DNA of 5,260 bases from Candidatus Eiseniibacteriota bacterium (GTDB taxonomy: Bacteria; Joyebacterota; Joyebacteria; Joyebacterales; Joyebacteraceae): positions 1 through 5,260 of the forward strand of contig JAUWBY010000173.1 in the NCBI GenBank assembly GCA_030609605.1, given 5' to 3'. Made by a program: the position numbers and the translations under genes. Below are positions 1-5,260 of this stretch, piece after piece. The first letter of the stretch is position 1. Each line of letters opens with the position of its first letter. The notes below the pieces were generated by a model that saw only the letters and a list, made by a program, of their open reading frames with translations, did not search any database and was not told the origin of the DNA.

Positions 1-165
1 GAGATGCAGAACTGCCCCATCGCGGTCGCCTGAAATCATGGCGTTCAGGCCCAGGTTGTAGGCGCTTTCTTCATCGGCGCGGCGTCGGGACTTGCGGCGG
101 GCGACCGCAGTCGCGCCGAACGCCGCTACGGCGACGCAAACAACGATGATGATCGCGAGATCCAT
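1..165 (-). CDS. lapB: LapB/YciM-like membrane-anchored TPR protein, 3'-partial
   Basis: Only the first 55 codons are present, and the frame is open at base 1. Residues 2-21 form a hydrophobic anchor (MDLAIIIVVCVAVAAFGATA). A basic stop-transfer patch follows (RRKSRRR, 23-29). The segment from residue 36 (SAYNLGLNAMISGDRDGAV) has the spacing of a first TPR helix pair. It resembles the start of E. coli LapB, where an N-terminal helix precedes YxxGxNxLLxxxxDKAxxxF. LapB is a cytoplasm-facing scaffold that, with FtsH, regulates LpxC and thus LPS output. The adjoining LapA-domain gene supports the call. The downstream TPRs and the C-terminal rubredoxin-type metal domain that would confirm it are outside the window, so a generic TPR membrane protein remains possible. 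This short gene is easily missed because it is truncated. Confidence 0.68.
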   Translation of the reverse strand, partial: MDLAIIIVVCVAVAAFGATAVARRKSRRRADEESAYNLGLNAMISGDRDGAVLHL

Positions 166-173
166 ATCATCTA

Positions 174-179
174 CTCCCC
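174..179 (-). promoter_or_regulatory. Ribosome binding site of the lapB-like gene
   Basis: GGGGAG on the minus strand lies 8 bases before the ATG at 165. It selects that ATG over the out-of-frame ATG at 170 and supports translation of the partial gene at the left edge. Confidence 0.75.
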
Positions 180-201
180 GTCGAATGGTCCCAGGAAGGG
201 C

Positions 202-522
202 CTAATCGACCGACTCCTCTTGGTCGATATCATCCAGAGAAATGTGCCTGAGTCCTGCTGTCTCCTGGTTCAGATCTGCGATTTCGCGCTTCTGCCTGCG
301 AATGGTCTTTCTGAGGTTGATCTCGTGACCAACGGATACGAAGAACCAGACGACCGCACCGATTACGAATGCTTCAAAGAGGAGAAGCACGAGAGGCACG
401 TCACTGAATGTCAGACCGGCTGTTCCCAGCGTGATCGTTGCTCGCTCTCCGCTATTGAGCATGGCAAAACCGGTTACGACGACAATCACTATGAGAAGCA
501 GCAGCATTCGGAGGACCCACAC
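202..522 (-). CDS. lapA: LapA-domain (DUF1049) inner-membrane protein
   Basis: This is a small membrane protein of 106 residues (E. coli LapA has about 102). In E. coli, LapA (YciS) partners the TPR protein LapB (YciM) in lipopolysaccharide assembly and in control of LpxC turnover. The first helix (about 4-22) is very hydrophobic and is followed by NSGERATITLG, matching the short loop-strand of the family. The second helix (about 42-64) ends at a charged segment, 66-92, that looks like a cytoplasmic coiled coil (KTIRRQKREIADLNQE). The tail is acidic. The GTG start at 522 is chosen from the strong ribosome site; an ATG at 507 (residue 6) is a weaker alternative. It sits 36 bases before a LapB-like gene, which supports the assignment. 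Sequence similarity within the family is low, so the call rests on architecture plus context. DUF1049 proteins also occur outside LPS makers. Confidence 0.82.
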   Translation of the reverse strand: MWVLRMLLLLIVIVVVTGFAMLNSGERATITLGTAGLTFSDVPLVLLLFEAFVIGAVVWFFVSVGHEINLRKTIRRQKREIADLNQETAGLRHISLDDIDQEESVD

Positions 523-527
523 GGTGT

Positions 528-535
528 TCACCTCC
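528..535 (-). promoter_or_regulatory. Strong ribosome binding site that sets the lapA start
   Basis: The minus strand reads GGAGGTGA, near-perfect complementarity to the 16S rRNA tail. GGAGG ends 8 bases before a GTG at 522. This fixes the GTG as the start and argues against the longer open frame from 591, which would run through the site and into the terminator hairpin. Confidence 0.85.
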
Positions 536-583
536 AGGTAGGGACCACTGGTGAGGAACGGACGCGCCTTCGGCACACAAGAA

Positions 584-618
584 CACGCCACCGAGATCTC
601 TCAACTCTCGGTAGCGTG
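584..618 (-). terminator. Terminator-like hairpin after miaB
   Basis: On the minus strand CACGCTACCGAGA pairs with TCTCGGTGGCGTG around a 9-base loop, giving a 13-bp stem. It starts 6 bases after the miaB stop and is followed by TTCTTGTGT. The pair 589/613 is C-A on the plus strand but G-U in the minus-strand RNA, so the structure fits the miaB transcript. The T-rich run is imperfect. I interpret it as an intrinsic terminator, probably leaky; an mRNA 3'-end stabiliser is the alternative. Only about 60 bases then remain before lapA, and I see no good -35/-10 pair in them. Confidence 0.7.
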
Positions 619-624
619 AGTCTA

Positions 625-1950
625 TCAGCGGTCAACAGGCCTAGCAAGGCCTTTCTGCCAGGCCTCTGTCTCCCCGTGGAGTGTCCAGGCGCTGCAGCTT
701 GTTACCCTTACATGGATGAGCTTCCCGGCGCACTCATCCGGACATTCAAAGATGACGGTCTTGCCGGAACGGGATTTGCCGAACATGCGTGAGGCGTCGC
801 GCTTGCTGGGTCCATCCACAAGCACTTCCAACTGCGTTCCAATCAGTTCCTGATTGATGGCAGTCGTGATTCCCTTCTGAAGCTCAATGGTCGTTTTGAG
901 GCGCTCGATCTTCGTCGCTTCCGGGACGTCGTCGTCCAGCGTCGCGGCACTCGTGCCCTCTCTGACAGAGTAGCGGAACATGAAGGCCGAGTCGAAGCGG
1001 ATCTCCTCCATGAGAGAGAGCGTGGCGTGGAAATCCTCATCGGTTTCACCCGGAAAGCCCATGATCACGTCGGTTGTGACGGCGATTCCAGGGATCCTCT
1101 TCCGAATGCTGCCGATCAGTGCGACGTAGTCCTCACGGGTGTAGGAACGGTTCATTCGGCGGAGGATGCTGTTTGATCCCGACTGAACCGGGAGATGCAT
1201 GTGCTCACACACCCTGTCGAGATCCGCGATTGCATCGATCAGTTCTTCTGAGAGGTCCTTGGGGTGCGACGTCGCGAACCTGATTCGCTTGAGGTCGGGG
1301 ACGTCATTGATGATGCCGAGGAGCTGCGCGAATGTGACGGGGCCGTCGCGATATGAATTGACGTTCTGCCCCAGTAGTGTGACGTCCCGCATTCCAAGCC
1401 GCACCAGCGCCTTTACTTCGGCGAACACGGTTGCATGCGGTACGCTGCGTTCTCTCCCCCGCACGTGGGGCACAATGCAGTAGCTGCAGTAGTTGTTGCA
1501 GCCGCGCATCACGCTGACGAAATCAGAGAGTGATGCGGTGAACGGCCCGGGGTGGTCCCCATAGTCTTCACTATTGTCTTGATCCGTTTCGACGCATTTC
1601 AGGCCGCGACCGGCTTTCTCAACGATGTCTGGGATGAGTGCATAACGGTCCGTTCCCACGACGAAGTCGAGTCCGCGCACTTCGCTCAGAAGCTCCTCGC
1701 CCATGCGCTGGGCCACGCAGCCTACTACTCCGAGGGCCGCATTCTTCCCAATGAGGCCGCGGAGGTGCCGGAGGCGTCCCAGAACGCGTTGCTCCGCCCG
1801 CTCCCGGACTGTGCAGCTGTTTACTATGGCCACGTCTGCTTCGGCGAGATCCGAAGTGAGCGAGTGTCCTGCCGACACCAGCATGGACCGTATCATCGCG
1901 GAGTCGTATTCGTTCATCTGACACCCGTATGTCTCGACATATATCTTCAT
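625..1950 (-). CDS. miaB: tRNA i6A37 methylthiotransferase MiaB
   Basis: MiaB adds the 2-methylthio group to i6A37 (giving ms2i6A37) in tRNAs reading UNN codons, after MiaA has placed the isopentenyl group. The 441-residue length fits the family. The methylthiotransferase domain carries C10 (YGCQMNEYDS), C46 (NSCTVRE) and C78 (VGCVAQR). The radical-SAM core carries C151, C155 and C158 (GCNNYCSYC) followed by the MiaB hallmark PHVRGRERS. Further conserved stretches are LLGQNVNSY, ATSHP, HLPVQSGSN and DVIMGFPGET. The TRAM domain lies at about 367-428 and has extra cysteines C403, C407 and C419. The ATG at 1950 overlaps the mtaB TGA, and AGGG lies 9 bases upstream (1960-1963), so translation is probably coupled. 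The stop is followed 6 bases later by a strong hairpin. Confidence 0.97.
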   Translation of the reverse strand: MKIYVETYGCQMNEYDSAMIRSMLVSAGHSLTSDLAEADVAIVNSCTVRERAEQRVLGRLRHLRGLIGKNAALGVVGCVAQRMGEELLSEVRGLDFVVGTDRYALIPDIVEKAGRGLKCVETDQDNSEDYGDHPGPFTASLSDFVSVMRGCNNYCSYCIVPHVRGRERSVPHATVFAEVKALVRLGMRDVTLLGQNVNSYRDGPVTFAQLLGIINDVPDLKRIRFATSHPKDLSEELIDAIADLDRVCEHMHLPVQSGSNSILRRMNRSYTREDYVALIGSIRKRIPGIAVTTDVIMGFPGETDEDFHATLSLMEEIRFDSAFMFRYSVREGTSAATLDDDVPEATKIERLKTTIELQKGITTAINQELIGTQLEVLVDGPSKRDASRMFGKSRSGKTVIFECPDECAGKLIHVRVTSCSAWTLHGETEAWQKGLARPVDR

Positions 1951-3335
1951 CTGACACTGCCCTGGACTACCGTCCCTCGCGTCCGTTCTCCATCGACGCT
2001 CTCCACGAGTACGCGAACGAAATGGTTCTTGAGCGACTCCGGTCCCTCTGTCTCGACTCTGACGTAGCTGTCCGAGAGTCCGGAAAGCAGGGTCCCATTA
2101 CTGCGATCCCGATTCTCCACAAGGATTTCGAGTTCGCTTCCGACAAGCGCCGCCCGGAAATCCAGCGACCGCTGCAGAGACAACTCCTTGAGCGTTCGGC
2201 TTCTCTGTTTCTTCCTGAGTCCCGGCAGGGTCTCCGTGAGCTCCGCAGCCGGAGTTCCACTTCGCGGCGAGTAGGCGAACACGTGAAGGTAGGTGAAGGG
2301 CAATCGCTCTATCAGCTCGACAGTAGCGGAGAAATCGTCCTCGGTCTCCCCAGGGAATCCCACCATCACATCCGCTCCCAAGCCGGCGTGCGGAAGACGG
2401 TCCGTAACGCGCCGTACGATCTCCTCATATTCGGCTGCACTGTGGCCGCGACGCATCGCCGAGAGTATGCGGTCGGATCCGCTCTGGAGCGGTATGTGAA
2501 GGTGATTGCAGACCTTGTCAAGCTCTACGATTGTGTCCGCCAGTTCCCCGGTGAACTCCAGGGGTTCCACGGAGCCGAGCCGTATCCGGTCGAGCCCGTC
2601 GAGAGCCACGAGTTCCCGCAGAAGATGAGAGAGACGTCTTCCATCCGAGTCATATGCACCTATGTGAACGCCAGTGAGAACCAGTTCCCTGTAGCCGTTC
2701 TCGGCAAGCGTGGCTGCTTGCCGAAGCACGCCTGCGAGCGGTCGGCTCCTCGAGGGTCCGCGGGCAGCTGGAACTGCACAGTAGGAGCATTGCCTGTCAC
2801 AGCCGTCCTGGATCTTCAGAAACGCTCGCGTGTAGCCGCGAAACCGAACGATGTCGAACGGTTCAAAGCCATCTGCCGTGAGTGGCCGAACGAGTGTGCG
2901 ACTGCGTGGCGTCTCTGCCGCTATCGCGTCCGGACACTCAGGGAGTTCCTTGCCCTCTCGTGGCGTCTTCAGATTGAGACATTCGGCGGCGAGTTCTGGT
3001 ATGGCTGTCTTGTCGCTGTTGCCCACGACCATGTCGACCTCGGGCATGCTTGCAAGGCGCTCCGGTTCACGCTGAGCGTAGCAGCCTGTCGCGATGAGCA
3101 CCGCTGAGGGGTTTGTCCGAGAAGCCCGCCGCAGCATCTGTCGCGATCTGTAGTCACTGCGCATCGTGACTGTGCATGTATTCACTATGTAGACGTCGGC
3201 TGTCTCCACGAACGGGACGATATCGAACCCACTGCTCTCCAGGAGTTCTGCGATTCCCTCGCTCTCATACTGGTTGAGCTTGCATCCCACCGTCGCTATT
3301 GCAGCGGTGGGCTTTCTTTCGTCTGGTGCGCGCAT
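1947..3335 (-). CDS. mtaB: tRNA t6A37 methylthiotransferase MtaB
   Basis: This radical-SAM enzyme converts t6A37 to ms2t6A37 in tRNAs that read ANN codons, in the cytoplasm, using two [4Fe-4S] clusters and SAM. The product is 462 residues, a usual length for the family. The N-terminal methylthiotransferase domain has cluster cysteines C18 (VGCKLNQYE), C54 (NTCTV) and C85 (TGCYAQR). The radical-SAM core has C179, C183 and C186 in GCDRQCSYC, followed by the MtaB-type RGPSRSR, then HLHIPLQSGS and MVGFPGET. A TRAM RNA-binding domain covers about 393-460. I chose the ATG at 3335. The frame stays open up to 3419, but that extension crosses the terminator hairpin and has no family-like sequence. The ribosome site is weak (GGGA about a dozen bases upstream). 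The stop overlaps the miaB start by 4 bases (ATGA). The NQYE(S/T)E and RGxSRSR motifs distinguish it from MiaB and RimO. Confidence 0.95.
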   Translation of the reverse strand: MRAPDERKPTAAIATVGCKLNQYESEGIAELLESSGFDIVPFVETADVYIVNTCTVTMRSDYRSRQMLRRASRTNPSAVLIATGCYAQREPERLASMPEVDMVVGNSDKTAIPELAAECLNLKTPREGKELPECPDAIAAETPRSRTLVRPLTADGFEPFDIVRFRGYTRAFLKIQDGCDRQCSYCAVPAARGPSRSRPLAGVLRQAATLAENGYRELVLTGVHIGAYDSDGRRLSHLLRELVALDGLDRIRLGSVEPLEFTGELADTIVELDKVCNHLHIPLQSGSDRILSAMRRGHSAAEYEEIVRRVTDRLPHAGLGADVMVGFPGETEDDFSATVELIERLPFTYLHVFAYSPRSGTPAAELTETLPGLRKKQRSRTLKELSLQRSLDFRAALVGSELEILVENRDRSNGTLLSGLSDSYVRVETEGPESLKNHFVRVLVESVDGERTRGTVVQGSVR

Positions 3336-3372
3336 CTGATCTGTGGTCCCGTCTCTCAATGCGAACAGGAAA

Positions 3373-3400
3373 CGGGGGAACTCCACATGGAGTCCCCCCG
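3373..3400 (-). terminator. Intrinsic terminator-like hairpin between rpsA and mtaB
   Basis: Read on the minus strand, CGGGGGGACTCC and GGAGTTCCCCCG form a 12-bp stem around the loop ATGT, followed directly by TTTCCTGTT. One position (3379/3394) is an A-C mismatch on the plus strand but a U-G pair in the minus-strand RNA, which supports a structure made by the rpsA transcript. The stem begins 58 bases after the rpsA stop and ends 37 bases before the mtaB ATG. The U-run is interrupted, so termination may be incomplete. No clear promoter fits in the remaining 37 bases, so mtaB probably depends at least partly on read-through. Confidence 0.8.
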
Positions 3401-3449
3401 TGCAGTAGAAGAAAGGCATCCCGCCACCTAGGCAGGTGTGTCCCCGGGG

Positions 3450-3467
3450 GCCCGCGCTTACGCGGGC
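3450..3467 (-). other. GC-only hairpin around the rpsA stop codon
   Basis: A perfect 7-bp inverted repeat (GCCCGCG / CGCGGGC) closes a four-base loop, UAAG in the minus-strand transcript, that contains the rpsA TAA stop. No T-run follows; a CCCCGGGG palindrome comes next (3442-3449). It is therefore not an intrinsic terminator on its own. It could stabilise the 3' end or be a chance product of the GC-rich last codons. Confidence 0.45.
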
Positions 3468-5260
3468 TTCTCCTCCCCGGAGTCTTCATCGGCCTCGACC
3501 GATTCTTCTGCGGCCGTAGTCTCAGCTTCTGCTTCCTCGGATGCGTCGTCGGAGGGTTCGGCGTCCGTTTCCACGGCCGTCTTCTCTTCCTCGGATGCGT
3601 CATCGGAAGGTTCGGCATTCGCGTCTGCGGCTGTCTCTTCCTCCTCCTCGGACGCTTCATCGGAAGGCTCGGCGTCCGTTTCCACGGCCGTCTTCTCCTC
3701 CTCGGGTATGTCGTCGGAAGGTTCCGCGTCCGCGTCTACGGCCTCATCGACCTCGGCAGAAATGCCGTCGGGGGTCTCGTCGGATGTCTCGGCGTCAGCC
3801 GGGACGACCTCGTCCTCCGGCTCCTCAATCACCTCAGGCTCGAGCAGTTCCGGCCTGACGTTGTGAGACTCCACGTAATCCTGGAGCACCTCCTGAGGCT
3901 GCTTTTCCATGTATGTCCGGACGGAGAGCACAATTCTCCTGTTCTCCGGAGACACCTCGATGACCTCGAGGGGAAGAGCATCACCCGGCGCGAAACGAGC
4001 CTCGATCTGGCTGATCTCGGTGAGTGCCAGGTGTGACATCGGTACGAATCCTTCGACATCCTGCGGCAGGTCCACCACTATCCCCGACTTGTGGATTCTG
4101 CTCACGGTCCCTTCTGTCTGGGTGCCGACAGCATAAGCCGCAGCGAGCTCGGGCCAGGGGTTCTCCTGACACTGCTTGATTCCGAGTGAGATCCTGTGCC
4201 GGTCCTTGTCGATTCCGAGCACCATGATCTCGACCTTCTGGCCTCTGTGCAGGACCTCGCTGGGGTGCTTGATCCGCTTCGTCCACGACATGTCCGAGAT
4301 GTGGACGAGGCCGTCCATTCCCTCTTCCAGCTGAACGAATGCACCGAAATCGGTCAGATTGCGGACCCTACCCTCGATCCTCGTACCGATTGGGTACTTG
4401 GCATCGAGGTCCTGCCAGGGGTCGTTCTCCGTCCGCTTGAGCGAGAGCGAGACCTTCTCCTCAGGCTTGTTCACGTTCAGCACCTTGACTTCAACGATAT
4501 CGCCGATCCCGAGGATCTTTGAAGGGTGGCGAATGTGCTGGGTCCAGGACATCTCTGAGATGTGGATGAGACCTTCCACGCCCTCCTTGAGTTCGATGAA
4601 CGCGCCGTAGTCGGTGATTGAGACCACCTTGCCGCGCACACGCGAGCCAACCGGGAACTCCTTCTCGACGTTCTCCCATGGATACTCGGCCAGCTGCTTG
4701 AGACCCAGTGAGATACGCTCACGCTCAGGATCGTAGTTGAGGATCTTGATAGTGAGTTCGTCGCCGATTGCGACCAGTTCTGAGGGATGACGGATTCTGC
4801 CCCAACTCATGTCGGTGATGTGCAACAGTCCGTCGATTCCTCCGAGGTCGACAAAGGCGCCGAAGTCGGTGATATTCTTGACGGTGCCGTGGCGTATCTG
4901 ACCGACTTCGAGCTCCGCAAGGAGCTTGGTCTTCTTCTGCAGGCGCTCCTCCTCGAGGACCACGCGCCGCGAGATGACGATGTTGCGCCGGCGCTTGTTG
5001 ACCTTGAGAATGCGGAAATTGAGCGTCTGCCCCAGAAGCTCCTCCAAGTTCGGGATGCGCCTCAGGGCAACCTGGGAGCCCGGAAGGAACGCCTCTACGC
5101 CGAACAGGTCGACTTTGAGGCCGCCCTTGATCCTGCGCTTCGGTATGCCCTCAACGATCGTCTGCTCATCGTGGGCTTCCTTGATCTTGTCCCAGACCTC
5201 AAGGAAGTCAGCCTTGCGCTTGCTGACCTTGACCTCGCCGTCTCTGTCCTCGGTCGCTTC
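3458..5260 (-). CDS. rpsA: 30S ribosomal protein S1, 5'-partial, with long acidic repeat tail
   Basis: S1 binds mRNA on the 30S subunit and helps load and unfold it during initiation. The gene is open at the right edge; 600 codons plus a TAA stop are visible. Fragment residues 1-18 match the end of S1 domain 1. Domain 2 spans about 34-99 (KGGLKV, AFLPGSQV, then NIVISRR). Domains 3, 4 and 5 (about 119-188, 204-275, 291-362) carry the RNA-binding signature DFGAF or DYGAF and the HI(S/T)(D/E)MSW motif. Domain 6 (about 378-449) is more divergent (GIVVDL, GFVPMSHL). PW-containing linkers (YPWENV, DPWQDL, NPWPEL) separate domains 3 to 6. Residues 474-600 form an acidic tail with 57 Asp/Glu, three Lys and no Arg, built from repeats of the AEPSDD type. 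E. coli S1 ends much sooner after domain 6. No true start is present: the reading frame continues upstream of the TTG at 5047. A terminator-like hairpin follows. The S1 identity is essentially certain; the role of the tail is unknown. Confidence 0.97.
   Translation of the reverse strand, partial: EATEDRDGEVKVSKRKADFLEVWDKIKEAHDEQTIVEGIPKRRIKGGLKVDLFGVEAFLPGSQVALRRIPNLEELLGQTLNFRILKVNKRRRNIVISRRVVLEEERLQKKTKLLAELEVGQIRHGTVKNITDFGAFVDLGGIDGLLHITDMSWGRIRHPSELVAIGDELTIKILNYDPERERISLGLKQLAEYPWENVEKEFPVGSRVRGKVVSITDYGAFIELKEGVEGLIHISEMSWTQHIRHPSKILGIGDIVEVKVLNVNKPEEKVSLSLKRTENDPWQDLDAKYPIGTRIEGRVRNLTDFGAFVQLEEGMDGLVHISDMSWTKRIKHPSEVLHRGQKVEIMVLGIDKDRHRISLGIKQCQENPWPELAAAYAVGTQTEGTVSRIHKSGIVVDLPQDVEGFVPMSHLALTEISQIEARFAPGDALPLEVIEVSPENRRIVLSVRTYMEKQPQEVLQDYVESHNVRPELLEPEVIEEPEDEVVPADAETSDETPDGISAEVDEAVDADAEPSDDIPEEEKTAVETDAEPSDEASEEEEETAADANAEPSDDASEEEKTAVETDAEPSDDASEEAEAETTAAEESVEADEDSGEEKPA
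3484..3738 (-). repeat. Degenerate repeats coding the acidic S1 tail
   Basis: This in-frame low-complexity stretch of rpsA encodes about four units of 17-20 residues, each with (A)EPSD(D/E) followed by a Glu run and a Thr/Ala-rich end. Pairs of units form a 37-residue super-repeat present about twice. At DNA level, 29 bases at 3558-3586 recur exactly at 3669-3697, a 111-base offset that is a whole number of codons. The nucleotide identity suggests fairly recent duplication or slippage rather than only selection for acidic composition. The outer boundaries are approximate. Confidence 0.8.

Noticed and set aside
544..552. Short palindrome ACCACTGGT and a nearby GCC-TTC-GGC as operator or hairpin before lapA
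   Set aside because: They are too short to distinguish from chance and have no associated promoter elements.
523..591. 23-codon N-terminal extension of lapA
   Set aside because: It would overlap the end of the post-miaB hairpin and run through a near-perfect Shine-Dalgarno. The GTG at 522 gives the right family length and a helix at the N-terminus.
220..792. 190-codon plus-strand open frame across lapA and the miaB end
   Set aside because: It crosses two real minus-strand genes and the hairpin between them. Its product looks like no known protein.
1929..3107. 392-codon open frame on the plus strand opposite mtaB
   Set aside because: It is antisense to a clear MtaB with intact motifs. Its translation has no recognisable domain and its length is explained by the GC-rich codon pattern of the real gene.
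3336..3419. 28-codon N-terminal extension of mtaB
   Set aside because: The extension lies over the terminator hairpin, has no ribosome site, and adds sequence unlike MtaB N-termini. The ATG at 3335 fits the family.
3540..3740. Repeats considered as a CRISPR or regulatory array
   Set aside because: The repeats stay in the rpsA frame, encode acidic units, and lack uniform repeat and spacer lengths.
3299..4036. Plus-strand open frames opposite the rpsA tail, including a Ser/Ala-rich one at 3438-3866
   Set aside because: These are mirror images of the low-complexity acidic tail. The serine-rich and glycine/leucine-rich products are what Glu/Asp codons give in reverse complement.
5045..5047. TTG as a possible rpsA start
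   Set aside because: The frame continues upstream with perfectly good S1 domain 2 and the end of domain 1, so this is an internal leucine codon.

Overview
All recognisable genes in this window lie on the minus strand and read from right to left. In transcription order they are: the 3' three-quarters or more of rpsA (ribosomal protein S1, entering at base 5260); mtaB; miaB; a small two-helix LapA-domain membrane protein; and the first 55 codons of a LapB/YciM-like membrane-anchored TPR protein, which runs off the left edge. The strand is almost fully coding. The only gaps are about 120 bases after rpsA, about 100 bases after miaB and 36 bases between lapA and the lapB-like gene.

The DNA is moderately GC-rich and codon use looks the same throughout. 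There are no mobile elements, tRNA or rRNA genes, CRISPR arrays or broken genes. A six-domain type S1 protein, the MiaB/MtaB pair and the LapA/LapB pair indicate a bacterium, probably a Gram-negative with lipopolysaccharide, since LapA/LapB work in LPS assembly in Proteobacteria. From memory, many Proteobacteria carry rpsA-ihfB-lapA-lapB. Here ihfB is absent from the equivalent position, and two tRNA methylthiotransferases occupy it. I cannot assign a phylum. A deltaproteobacterial-like lineage or an uncultured Gram-negative candidate phylum would fit, but this is inference.

Functionally, the first three genes concern translation. S1 loads mRNA onto the 30S subunit. MtaB and MiaB are radical-SAM enzymes that add a methylthio group to the modified A37 beside the anticodon, of t6A-type and i6A-type tRNAs respectively. 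mtaB and miaB overlap by 4 bases (ATGA) and are surely co-translated. The last two genes belong to envelope assembly.

Two strong hairpins punctuate the array. One is a 12-bp stem followed by a T-rich run between rpsA and mtaB (3373-3400). The other is a 13-bp stem just after the miaB stop (584-618). Each contains one pair that is G-U only in the minus-strand transcript, so both look like RNA structures of that transcript. They split the row into three possible units: rpsA | mtaB-miaB | lapA-lapB. No convincing promoter is visible after either hairpin, so partial read-through is plausible.

No novel system is evident; this is mostly a conserved housekeeping region. The points worth a second look are the long acidic, internally repeated S1 tail, the hairpin-punctuated coupling of rpsA to the tRNA-modification genes, and the replacement of ihfB in a familiar neighbourhood.
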